15,653 bases of DNA from Stenotrophomonas sp. UBA7346. GTDB lineage: Bacteria > Pseudomonadota > Gammaproteobacteria > Xanthomonadales > Xanthomonadaceae. The notes beneath the pieces were generated by a model. The model was not told the DNA's origin and searched no databases. It was given only the letters and a program-made list of their open reading frames with translations. Where the stretch lies: contig DKPB01000007.1 of NCBI GenBank assembly GCA_002471015.1, positions 1 to 15,653 of the forward strand, given 5' to 3'. This document shows positions 7,038 through 13,862 of this stretch, in pieces. Both the position numbers and the translations under genes were made by a program. Position 1 is the stretch's first letter, and the number at the start of each line of letters is the position of its first letter.

Positions 7038-8021
7038 TCACCGCCCACCAAACCGCCGCCGATACTCCCCCGGCGACAACCCCACAATCCGACTGAACAC
7101 CTTCCGGAACGACCCCGGGTCGCTGTACCCCACGTCCCAGGCAATCCGCTCCAGCGGCACGTTACTGGTCTGCAGCATCTCCCGTGCGCGGGCCACGCGT
7201 ACGCGTTGGCAGTATTCGGTGGCGGTCATGCCGGTTGCTTTCTGGAAGCGGCGCAGGAAGGTGCGCTCTTCCAGACCTGCGCGTTGTGCAAGTTCGGCGG
7301 ATGCGACCTGTTTGGCGTGGGTGTCGTGCAGCCATTGCTGCACGGCCAGCACTGCGGCGTCGCCGTGCGTCAGGCGTGGCGAGAAACTGCTGTAGTAGCG
7401 CTGTTGGCGGCCGGGCGGGTCGATCAACAGCGTGCGTGCGACATCCAGCATCACTGCTGCGCCGAGGTAGCGATCTACCAGCCGCAGGCCGAGGTCGGTC
7501 CAGGCCATGGCGCCGCCTGCGCTGAAGATGTCGCCGCCGTCGATGAGCATCTGGTCCACGTCCAGCGTCACGTCCGGAAAGCGTGCGGCCAACAGTTCGG
7601 CGTATTGCCAGTTGGTGGTGATGGTGCGGCCGGCCAGGCGCCCGGTTTCGGCTAGCAGGAATGCGCCGGCGCAGACCGATGCGAGCGTGGTGCCGTCGTC
7701 GTGCAGTGCACGCAGCCAGCCCAAGTAGGGCGCGGCGGCTTCGGTGGAAATCGGCGGCTGCATGCTGGGCGGCAGGATCATTACCTGCGGTGTTCCGCTT
7801 GGCGGCTGGCTTGAGCTGTAGACGGCCTGCGGCGCTTGGCCGGGCGCTTCGATGCGCCAATGCGTGACCTGCAGTTCGGGCGCGGCGGGCGCGGCGGGTG
7901 CTGCGCGTTCGCTGGCGAGCCAGCCGGCCAGGGCGAACAGGTCGGTCAGGCCGAGCACCGCCGCCAGCTGGGCGCCGGGATACAGCAGGATTCCCACTTG
8001 GATGTGACCGTCGGTGCGCAT
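7038..8021 (-). CDS. GlxA family transcriptional regulator (DJ-1/PfpI domain plus AraC HTH)
   Basis: This encodes 327 residues. Residues ~7-190 form a DJ-1/PfpI-like class I amidotransferase fold with the nucleophile-elbow segment SVCAGAFLLAETG (C117) and a following TTNWQYAELLAARFPDV segment, as in GlxA regulators. Residues ~220-325 are an AraC-type double helix-turn-helix (SAELAQRAGLEERTFLRRF and ERIAWDVGYSDPGSFRKVF, ending SPGEYRRRF). The amidotransferase domain probably senses a ligand, and the protein likely acts as an activator. It is divergent from the isochorismatase-family hydrolase gene 104 bp away, which is the obvious candidate target, and a 13-bp direct repeat lies between them. 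A hydrolase next to a GlxA regulator is a frequent arrangement. Confidence 0.93.
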   Translation of the reverse strand: MRTDGHIQVGILLYPGAQLAAVLGLTDLFALAGWLASERAAPAAPAAPELQVTHWRIEAPGQAPQAVYSSSQPPSGTPQVMILPPSMQPPISTEAAAPYLGWLRALHDDGTTLASVCAGAFLLAETGRLAGRTITTNWQYAELLAARFPDVTLDVDQMLIDGGDIFSAGGAMAWTDLGLRLVDRYLGAAVMLDVARTLLIDPPGRQQRYYSSFSPRLTHGDAAVLAVQQWLHDTHAKQVASAELAQRAGLEERTFLRRFQKATGMTATEYCQRVRVARAREMLQTSNVPLERIAWDVGYSDPGSFRKVFSRIVGLSPGEYRRRFGGR

Positions 8022-8022
8022 C

Positions 8023-8056
8023 TGTCGGTACCGCCCTCAAGAATGTCGGTAGCGCC
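8023..8056. promoter_or_regulatory. Direct repeat in the divergent promoter region, candidate operator
   Basis: TGTCGGTACCGCC at 8023-8035 and TGTCGGTAGCGCC at 8044-8056 match at 12 of 13 positions with a 21-bp period, i.e. two helical turns on the same DNA face. A weaker TCGGTGCGC copy overlaps the start codon region of the regulator at 8011-8019. AraC-family proteins commonly bind direct repeats at this spacing, so this is a likely binding site for the GlxA-type regulator controlling itself and the hydrolase. Confidence 0.5.
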
Positions 8057-8125
8057 TCTTCGTGGTGGCAGGCCGGTCGCGGAGACTTCGCCCACACCCT
8101 TCAACCACCCATCAGGGAGCCATAC

Positions 8126-8674
8126 ATGAGCAAGCGCGCCATTATCGTCGTCGATCTTCAGAATGAATACCTTGCCACCGGAAAGCTGCCGCTGGTGGGC
8201 ATTGATGCCGCCACCGCAAACGCGGTGCGCGTGATTGCCGATGCGCGGGCCAAGGGCGTGCCTGTGCTGCATGTCCGCCATGAATCCACCAGCAGTGATG
8301 CGCCCATCTTCGTGCCGGGCTCGGACGGGGTGCGGATCATGGCCGCTGTCGCGCCCGTCGGCGATGAGCCGGTGATCGTCAAGAACCACGTCAATTCGTT
8401 CCGCGATACCGATCTGCGGCAGCAGCTTGAGGCGCGCGGTATCGAGGACGTGGTGGTGGTTGGTGCGATGAGCCATATGTGCGTGGATGCGGTGGTGCGT
8501 GCGTCCGCCGACATGGGCTATGCGGTCACCGTGCTGCATGACGCCTGCGCCACGCGCGACCTGGAGTTCAACGGGGTTGTGGCGCCGGCTGCGCAGGTGC
8601 ACGCGGCAATGATGGCGTCGTTTGAGTTCGGGTATGGGCGGGTGCTTGCTACGGATGCGTATCTGGCGGACTGA
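8126..8674 (+). CDS. Isochorismatase-family cysteine hydrolase
   Basis: A 182-residue protein with the complete isochorismatase/nicotinamidase-like triad: D10 in IIVVDLQNEY, K86 in VIVKNHVNSF and C119 in GAMSHMCVDAVVR, with the usual cis-peptide neighbourhood just before the cysteine. The start at 8126 has AGGGAG at 8114-8119; longer upstream frames are read-through of the regulator promoter. The family hydrolyses isochorismate, nicotinamide, N-carbamoyl compounds or similar amides; the substrate cannot be told from sequence. It lacks the metal-ligand pattern needed to call it nicotinamidase with confidence. Probably a cytoplasmic enzyme under control of the divergent GlxA-type regulator. Confidence 0.92.
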   Translation: MSKRAIIVVDLQNEYLATGKLPLVGIDAATANAVRVIADARAKGVPVLHVRHESTSSDAPIFVPGSDGVRIMAAVAPVGDEPVIVKNHVNSFRDTDLRQQLEARGIEDVVVVGAMSHMCVDAVVRASADMGYAVTVLHDACATRDLEFNGVVAPAAQVHAAMMASFEFGYGRVLATDAYLAD

Positions 8675-8732
8675 TCGCGCGAGGTGGTTTTGGCGATGGC
8701 TTTCAACTGGGTGGGTCTGGTACAACGCGGCA

Positions 8733-8753
8733 CGGCGTTGCGGAGCAACGCTG
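8733..8753. other. Short perfect hairpin between the hydrolase and the exported protein
   Basis: GCGTTGC (8735-8741) and GCAACGC (8745-8751) pair around a GGA loop, extendable by a G-T and a C-G pair. It lies 59 bases after the hydrolase stop and 25 before the next ATG. There is no T-tract, so it could be a weak terminator, an mRNA 5' structure, or a small REP-type repeat. Confidence 0.35.
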
Positions 8754-8777
8754 GCCCGAACTACTGGACTTAACTCA

Positions 8778-9170
8778 ATGCGATTCAAACCATCTCGCCT
8801 GGCTGCCCTTCTTCTGCTGAGCGTTGCTGCGCCAGCTTTTGCCGAGACGACCATCTGCAAGATCGATGGTGATTCGATTGGCCCGGAGTTGATCTCCTGG
8901 GACGCCAAGACGCAGCGGGCGCAGGTAAAGCTGCTGGGCGAGGATTTGCAGGGGAAGATGACCTGGAAGCGGAAGCACGATGATCTTGGCGACAAGGTCA
9001 ATTTGAGCTTTACGCCTGCTGATCCACTGTTTGGGGATGAGTATGAGTTTGTGGTGTTCCCTACCGAGGATGGGCATCGGGTGATGGGCGTTGGGTACAA
9101 GTACTACAACGGGGTTAAGTATTTGAATATCAGCCAGGGGAACTATGTGGCTGTTTGTAGTTCGATGTAG
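8778..9170 (+). CDS. Small exported protein of unknown function
   Basis: This encodes 130 residues beginning with a clear signal peptide (MRFKPSRLAALLLLSVAAPAFA, probable cleavage before ETTICK at residue 23). The mature part of about 108 residues has two cysteines, one near each end (in TICKID and YVAVCSSM), which could form a disulphide, and alternates hydrophobic and polar residues as in a small beta-barrel. I do not recognise the family; it resembles hypothetical periplasmic proteins of Stenotrophomonas and Xanthomonas. The ATG at 8778 is the only start giving a full signal peptide; the upstream extension of the frame is not signal-like. It appears to be a single gene. Confidence 0.8.
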   Translation: MRFKPSRLAALLLLSVAAPAFAETTICKIDGDSIGPELISWDAKTQRAQVKLLGEDLQGKMTWKRKHDDLGDKVNLSFTPADPLFGDEYEFVVFPTEDGHRVMGVGYKYYNGVKYLNISQGNYVAVCSSM

Positions 9171-9205
9171 GTCTGAAGCTGGTTGCTTGGTTTTGTGGGA
9201 GGTGG

Positions 9206-9318
9206 GTTAGCTGCGACGCTGGGGTGCTTGATCTGCTGGGTTACTGCGTAGAGCACCCCTCCCCAGCCCTCCCCTGCGCTTTGCGCAAGGGAGGGGGTTG
9301 TAGCTGGCTTCGCTTGTA
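9206..9318 (+). repeat. Dispersed hairpin repeat, copy C
   Basis: About 113 bp, starting GTTAGCTGCGACGCTGGGG and containing the core GAGCACCCCTCCCCAGCCC (from 9251) and the hairpin CCCTCCCC…TTGCGCAAGGGAGGG (to 9297). The next copy starts exactly 149 bp further on and has the same length, differing at scattered positions. It lies in the 475-bp spacer upstream of the STM4015 gene. Confidence 0.8.
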
Positions 9319-9354
9319 GCCGCTGCGTGGCTGGCGCGCTTTTGTAGCAGCTGC

Positions 9355-9467
9355 GTTAGCTGCGAAGCTGGGGATGTTTGCGCTGCTGGCTTGCTGCGAA
9401 GAGCACCCCTCCCCAACCCTCCCCTGCGCTGCGCGCAAGGGAGGGGGCTGAGCTGGCGTCGCTTGTA
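9355..9467 (+). repeat. Dispersed hairpin repeat, copy D
   Basis: Same element as 9206-9318, same orientation and length (core 9401-9447). The rest of the 9171-9645 spacer contains no convincing gene; open frames through it are products of the repeat. Confidence 0.8.
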
Positions 9468-9611
9468 TCCTTGCTCACTCCTTACGCACGTCTTCCGCTT
9501 GCTTGTTTGCGCTTGATTGCCGCGTTAGCACAGGATGATTACGGAATGGCTAAGGCTGTATGCCTTCCATCGAACGTGACGCATTGCTGCCAGCGTTCGC
9601 GTCCTCTCGGT

Positions 9612-9639
9612 TATGCTACGGCACCCATTCCGGCAAGGA
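9612..9639 (+). promoter_or_regulatory. Possible -10 box and ribosome binding site of the STM4015-4011 operon
   Basis: TATGCT at 9612-9617 is a fair -10 match, but no well-spaced -35 is seen. AAGGA at 9635-9639 precedes a GTG at 9646 by six bases; this good Shine-Dalgarno sequence is why the GTG is preferred over the in-frame ATG at 9613, which itself overlaps the -10-like box. Confidence 0.4.
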
Positions 9640-9645
9640 CGTACC

Positions 9646-10557
9646 GTGACCATTGGCGAATACACGCAGGTTTATCGTGGCAAGAAAGTCGTTGACTTCA
9701 AGATGGGTGGCTCGGCCGTAGCCGGCGATGTCGCTTACCGCTTGATGCAGGAATACGACAGCGACGAGAGCCAGGAAGAACTGCTGGCCAATTTCTTCGA
9801 GCGCGTTGATCCGAAATCGATTGAAGTGCTGATCATCGGTGCATGGGATGAAGCCTCCGGCGAGGGCCCGCAGGGCCTGATCGATGGGCTGATTGCGCGC
9901 CGTGCCGAGCTGGGCAACCTGAAGGCGCTGTTCGTGGGCGATATGACCTACGAAGACTGCGAGATGTCGTGGATCAACCAGATCTCCTACAACCCGCTGC
10001 TGGAGGCCTTCCCGGGCCTGGAGTCGCTGCGCATCCGTGGCACCTCCGAACTTGAACTGCAGCCCTTCACGCATGCGTCGCTGCAGGAACTGGCGATCGA
10101 GAGCGGTGGCCTGCCGAACGAGATCGTCATTGCCATCGCCAACTCCACGCTGCCGGCCCTGCGCCATCTTGAGCTGTGGCTTGGGGATGACGGTTATGGC
10201 TTCGATGGCGATGTGGCGGTTTACCAGCGCCTGTTGTTGGCGATCGGGCCGGAGCGCCTGCAGTACCTGGGCCTGCGCAACGCCATGATCAGCGACGAGC
10301 TGGCGGTGTGGCTGGCCGGTGAGCCGTGGCTGGGCACGCTGCAGACGCTGGACCTGTCGCTGGGCACCATCGGCGACGTCGGCGCGCAGGCACTGTGCGA
10401 GAGCCCGAACCTGGGCAGCCTGCAGCGCATCGACCTGAGCCACCACTACATTTCCGCAGCCTGGCAGCAGAAGCTGCAGGCGCTGCCGTGCACGGTGGTG
10501 CTGGACGATCCGGAAGAAGAAGACGACGGCGACCGCTACGTGGCGGTGTCCGAGTAA
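9646..10557 (+). CDS. STM4015 family leucine-rich-repeat protein
   Basis: This encodes 303 residues from a GTG start chosen by its Shine-Dalgarno sequence. After an N-terminal domain (about 1-90, with GEYTQVYRGKKVVDF and IEVLIIGAWDEASG) come leucine-rich repeats of the type L.SL.I.. / LQELAI / LRHLELWLGDDGYG / LQYLGLRNAMISDE / LQTLDLSLGTIGDVGAQAL / LQRIDLSHHYIS, about residues 95-280. The C-terminus is a strongly acidic tail (DDPEEEDDGD) ending RYVAVSE. It has no signal peptide, so it is cytoplasmic. No catalytic motif is seen; LRR domains bind proteins, so it may be a scaffold or the protein acted on by the enzymes that follow. It is the first of five co-directional genes; the next starts 8 bp after the stop. 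Function of the family is, to my knowledge, unknown. Confidence 0.9.
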   Translation: MTIGEYTQVYRGKKVVDFKMGGSAVAGDVAYRLMQEYDSDESQEELLANFFERVDPKSIEVLIIGAWDEASGEGPQGLIDGLIARRAELGNLKALFVGDMTYEDCEMSWINQISYNPLLEAFPGLESLRIRGTSELELQPFTHASLQELAIESGGLPNEIVIAIANSTLPALRHLELWLGDDGYGFDGDVAVYQRLLLAIGPERLQYLGLRNAMISDELAVWLAGEPWLGTLQTLDLSLGTIGDVGAQALCESPNLGSLQRIDLSHHYISAAWQQKLQALPCTVVLDDPEEEDDGDRYVAVSE

Positions 10558-10564
10558 GGCGAAG

Positions 10565-11689
10565 ATGGCCAATTGGCTGTTGATCGGCCCGCGCGGCAGC
10601 CGCCGTATCGGGTGGCTGCAGCGTGCCCTGCACGATCAGGGCGCGCCTGCCGCGCATGTGTTCGACTACGAAACCCTGCTCGCCGAGCCTGCGCGCCTGC
10701 TTGAGGCACTCGCGCTGGCGCCCGGCGCCATCGTCAAACTGGAATCGCCGGGCGAAGCGCCCGCGCTGCATCAGGCCTTGGTGTTGCGTGGCTGGGAGTT
10801 GTCCGGCGCGGTTGGTGATGCGCCCTTGCCTACCGCGCATGGCGAGCTGGTGCATCAACAGTTCTGGTATGCCGGCTTTGCCGATGTGCTGGCGTCGCTT
10901 TCTACGGGGCCGCATTACCTCAATGCACCGGCCGATCTGGCCTGCATGTCGGACAAGCTCCGCTGCCAACAAGTACTGGCCGATGCAGGCGTGGCGGTGC
11001 CGCCCTTGTTCGGTGCAATCAGCGGCTACGAGGATATGTGCGCGCGGCTGCGCGATGCGGCCTGTCAGCGTGTCTTCATCAAGGCCCGCTACGGTTCGTC
11101 CGGCGCGGGCGTGCTGGCTTACGCGCGCAACCACGATGGGCGCGAGGTGGCCTATGGCTCGGCGGAACTGGTGGAACAGGACGGCCGCTGGCGCGTGTTC
11201 AATTCGCTGCGGCAGCGCCGTTATGACCGGCATCGCGATATCGCGCGATTGGTCGACTTGCTGGCCGAGCAAGGCGCCTACATCGAGCGCTGGATTCCCA
11301 AGCCGACCGTGCCGGGCAGCGGTGGCCGTCGCTATGACGTGCGCGTGGTCGCACTCGATGGCCAGCCACGGCAGCGGGTGGCGCGGATGAGCGCGGGCGC
11401 GCTGACCAACCTGCATCTGGGCAATGCGCGCACGCAGCTGGAGGCGCTGTTGGATGCCGATGCCATCACCCATCTACAAGCTGCCACGGCGAACGCCGCG
11501 GCTGCATTCCCCGCCAGCCGCATGATCGGCTTCGACCTGATCGTGCGCGGCACGCGCAGCTGGGTGCTGGAAGCCAATGGCTTCGGCGACCTGCTGCTGG
11601 ACCTGCGCCACGACGGGCGCACCACTTACGAAGACCAGGTGCTGTTGGCGCCTGCGCGTTCTGCCATCAACGAGTACGCCCATGCTTGA
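10565..11689 (+). CDS. STM4014 family ATP-grasp protein
   Basis: This encodes 374 residues. After a Rossmann-like N-terminus (MANWLLIGPRGSRR) and a pre-ATP-grasp region with LNAPADLACMSDKLRCQQVL near 119-138, the ATP-grasp fold is visible: K173 and the flexible Gly/Ser loop in VFIKARYGSSGAGVLAY, the adenine-contact strand YIERWIPKP (E241), YDVRVVALDG (D258), and the metal-binding GFDLIVRG…WVLEANGFGD with D324, E336 and N338. ATP-grasp enzymes join a carboxylate to an amine or thiol through an acyl phosphate, so it probably makes an amide- or peptide-like bond; the substrate is unknown. It starts 7 bases after the STM4015 stop, and its end overlaps the STM4013 start by 8 bases (ATGCTTGA), indicating coupled translation. 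Confidence 0.9.
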   Translation: MANWLLIGPRGSRRIGWLQRALHDQGAPAAHVFDYETLLAEPARLLEALALAPGAIVKLESPGEAPALHQALVLRGWELSGAVGDAPLPTAHGELVHQQFWYAGFADVLASLSTGPHYLNAPADLACMSDKLRCQQVLADAGVAVPPLFGAISGYEDMCARLRDAACQRVFIKARYGSSGAGVLAYARNHDGREVAYGSAELVEQDGRWRVFNSLRQRRYDRHRDIARLVDLLAEQGAYIERWIPKPTVPGSGGRRYDVRVVALDGQPRQRVARMSAGALTNLHLGNARTQLEALLDADAITHLQAATANAAAAFPASRMIGFDLIVRGTRSWVLEANGFGDLLLDLRHDGRTTYEDQVLLAPARSAINEYAHA

Positions 11690-12497
11690 TATCAGCCTGC
11701 CCGACATGCACCGCATCGTCGGCAGCCATGACGTGGTGATGATCACCCTGGACGCCCTGCGCTTCGATGCGGCCCAGCGCTGCTTCGAGCGCGGCGAGCT
11801 GCCGGTGCTTGCGCCGCACCTGCCGGCCGATGGCTGGGAGCTGCGGCATACGCCGGGCAGCTTCACCTACGCGGCGCACTCGGCGTTCTTTGCCGGCTTC
11901 CTGCCCACGCCTGCGCGGCCGGGCCCGCATCCGCGCCTGTTCGCGCTGGAGTTTGAAGGCAGCGAGACCATCGTGCCTGAGACCTTCGTGTTCTCCGGCC
12001 GTGCCGATATCGTCGGTGGCTTCCGTGACCAGGGCTACCGCACCATCTGCATTGGCGGCGTTGGCTTCTTCAACCGTCGCAATGCGCTGGGCTCGCAACT
12101 GCCCGGCCTGTTCGAGGAAAGCCACTGGCAGCCCGAGCTCGGCGTGACCGCGATCGACTCCACCGCGCGTCAGGTAGCACTGGCCTGCGAGCGCCTGCAG
12201 GCAGCGGGCGAGCAGCGCTGCTTCCTCTTCATCAATGTCTCGGCCATCCACCAGCCGAACCGGCACTACCTGCCCGGTTGCGACGCGGATGGACTGGACA
12301 GCCACTGCGCCGCGCTGCGCTACGTCGATGGCGAGCTGGCGGCATTGTTCGCGGCCTTGCGTGCGCGTGGACCGGCCTTCGTGCTCCTCTGTTCCGACCA
12401 TGGCACCGCTTACGGCGAGGATGGCTTCCACGGCCACCGCCTCGCCCACGAGACGGTGATGAACGTCCCCTATGCGCATTTTGTGTTGAGCCCATGA
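11682..12497 (+). CDS. STM4013/SEN3800 family hydrolase (alkaline phosphatase/sulfatase fold)
   Basis: This encodes 271 residues with the metal-site skeleton of the alkaline phosphatase superfamily: VVMITLDALRFDA (D24), a likely nucleophile in GSFTYAAHSAFFAGFLP (T62, or S60), a histidine in INVSAIHQPN (H190), then LLCSDHGTAYGEDGFHGHRLAHE with D239, H240, H252 and H256. There is no C/S-x-P-x-R formylglycine motif, so it is not a typical sulfatase; phosphodiester, phosphomonoester or phosphotransferase chemistry is more likely. It is short for the superfamily (usually over 400) and has no signal peptide, so a cytoplasmic substrate is expected. Its start overlaps STM4014 by 8 bp and its stop overlaps the next ATG (ATGA). 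The substrate is unknown. Confidence 0.9.
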   Translation: MLDISLPDMHRIVGSHDVVMITLDALRFDAAQRCFERGELPVLAPHLPADGWELRHTPGSFTYAAHSAFFAGFLPTPARPGPHPRLFALEFEGSETIVPETFVFSGRADIVGGFRDQGYRTICIGGVGFFNRRNALGSQLPGLFEESHWQPELGVTAIDSTARQVALACERLQAAGEQRCFLFINVSAIHQPNRHYLPGCDADGLDSHCAALRYVDGELAALFAALRARGPAFVLLCSDHGTAYGEDGFHGHRLAHETVMNVPYAHFVLSP

Positions 12498-13855
12498 CCG
12501 CCCATCGTTTGTCAGAGCTGTTGCGGCTCGAGCCCTACCAGGCCTATTCCTACTCCTACCCGCACAAGTCCGCGTACCGGCCGATCACCCAGCCGCCGCT
12601 GCTTGCCGATGCCTGGGCAAGTGAACCGCGTGATGCGTTGTTCCTGTACCTGCACGTGCCGTTCTGCAGCTACCGCTGCGGCTTCTGCAATCTGTTCGCA
12701 ATGGCGCGGCCGGCGCCGGCGCAGGTGGAAGCCTATCTGGCGCAGATGGAAAAGCAGTTGCGGGTAACTGCCGATGCCTTGGGCGAACACCGCTTCGTGC
12801 GCTTCGCGCTGGGCGGCGGCACGCCTACCTATCTGGATGCGCCGCAACTGCAGCGGCTGTTCGACTTCGTGCAGCGCCACGCCAACATCGACCTGCATTC
12901 GATTCCTGCTGGCATCGAGGTGTCGCCGGAAACCGTGGACGCGGCGAAGATGAAAATCTGCCGCGACGCCGGCATCGATCGCGTCAGCATGGGCATCCAG
13001 AGCTTCAGCGATGCGGAAGTGCGCTCGCTGGTGCGGCCGCAGCAACGCGGGGTGGTCGAGGAAGCCATCGCGCAGATACGTGCGGCGGGCATTCCAACGC
13101 TCAACCTGGACCTGATCTACGGCATTGCCGGGCAGACCGTGGCCAGCTTCCTGACCTCGATCGACAGCGCCCTCGCCTTCCAGCCGGAAGAGCTTTACCT
13201 CTATCCGCTGTACGTGCGTCCGCACACCGGGTTGGACCGCATCGGTGCGAAGGAAGGCGGCAAGCGCTCGTTCGTCATTCATCCCGAATCGGTGGACAAC
13301 CGCCTGGCCCTGTATGAAGCCGGCCGCGAGCGTCTGCTTGCCGCGGGTTATGAGCAGGTATCGATGCGTATGTTCCGCGCGGCCAACGCGCCGGATTCCG
13401 GCGGGCCGGCGTACTGCTGCCAGAGCGACGGCATGGTCGGCATCGGCTGCGGCGCCCGCTCGTATACCAGCGGCCTGCACTACTCCAGCGAGTACGGCGT
13501 CAGCCGCCGCTCGGTGGCGGATATTCTTGCGCATTACCTGGAACGTGATGAGGCCTCGTTCGCGCGCATCGATTATGGCGTGCGGTTGGATGAGGACGAG
13601 CGCCGCCGGCGCTTCGTCATCCAGTCACTGCTGGCGCAGCCGGGCCTGGATCTTGCGCAATACCGCGAGCGCTTCGGCACGGAGTGCTTCGACGACCTGC
13701 CGCAGCTGGATGAGTTGTTCGAGCAGGGCTTGGCCACGCGCGAGGATGCGCTGGTCGCATTGAATGACACCGGGCTTGCCCGTGCCGACACCATCGGTCC
13801 GTGGCTGATCTCGACCGGCGTGGCCGAGCGCATGCGCGACTACCAATTGGATTGA
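12494..13855 (+). CDS. STM4012 family radical SAM protein (HemN-like)
   Basis: This encodes 453 residues. The [4Fe-4S] motif is C58-SYR-C62-GF-C65 in VPFCSYRCGFCNLF. Other class C/HemN-like features follow: GGGTPTYL at 107-114 (SAM binding), EVSPETV, MGIQSF at 166-171, NLDLIYGIAGQT at 204-215 and a HemN-type C-terminal domain ending at the LINE-equivalent DTGLARAD. HemN carries C-x3-C-x2-C-x-C; here the residue after the third Cys plus one is Leu, so the fourth cysteine is absent and coproporphyrinogen dehydrogenase activity is unlikely despite automatic annotations of this type. HemN relatives use SAM for radical methylation, cyclisation or haem chaperoning. ATGA overlap with STM4013; 7 bases to STM4011. 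The substrate is unknown. Confidence 0.92.
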   Translation: MTAHRLSELLRLEPYQAYSYSYPHKSAYRPITQPPLLADAWASEPRDALFLYLHVPFCSYRCGFCNLFAMARPAPAQVEAYLAQMEKQLRVTADALGEHRFVRFALGGGTPTYLDAPQLQRLFDFVQRHANIDLHSIPAGIEVSPETVDAAKMKICRDAGIDRVSMGIQSFSDAEVRSLVRPQQRGVVEEAIAQIRAAGIPTLNLDLIYGIAGQTVASFLTSIDSALAFQPEELYLYPLYVRPHTGLDRIGAKEGGKRSFVIHPESVDNRLALYEAGRERLLAAGYEQVSMRMFRAANAPDSGGPAYCCQSDGMVGIGCGARSYTSGLHYSSEYGVSRRSVADILAHYLERDEASFARIDYGVRLDEDERRRRFVIQSLLAQPGLDLAQYRERFGTECFDDLPQLDELFEQGLATREDALVALNDTGLARADTIGPWLISTGVAERMRDYQLD

Positions 13856-13862
13856 GCCGCGC

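Noticed and set aside
7946..9100. 384-codon open frame on the minus strand
   Set aside because: It lies opposite the isochorismatase-family gene and the exported-protein gene, both with clear motifs; no family features.
9378..9645. Precursor-peptide gene upstream of the STM4015 gene
   Set aside because: The open frame runs through the dispersed repeat and into the STM4015 gene out of frame; it has no Shine-Dalgarno sequence or leader-core pattern.
9616..10572. 318-codon minus-strand frame opposite the STM4015 gene
   Set aside because: The sense strand encodes clear leucine-rich repeats; the antisense translation has no recognisable domain.
12512..13534. 340-codon minus-strand frame opposite the STM4012 gene
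   Set aside because: The sense strand holds intact radical SAM and HemN-type motifs.
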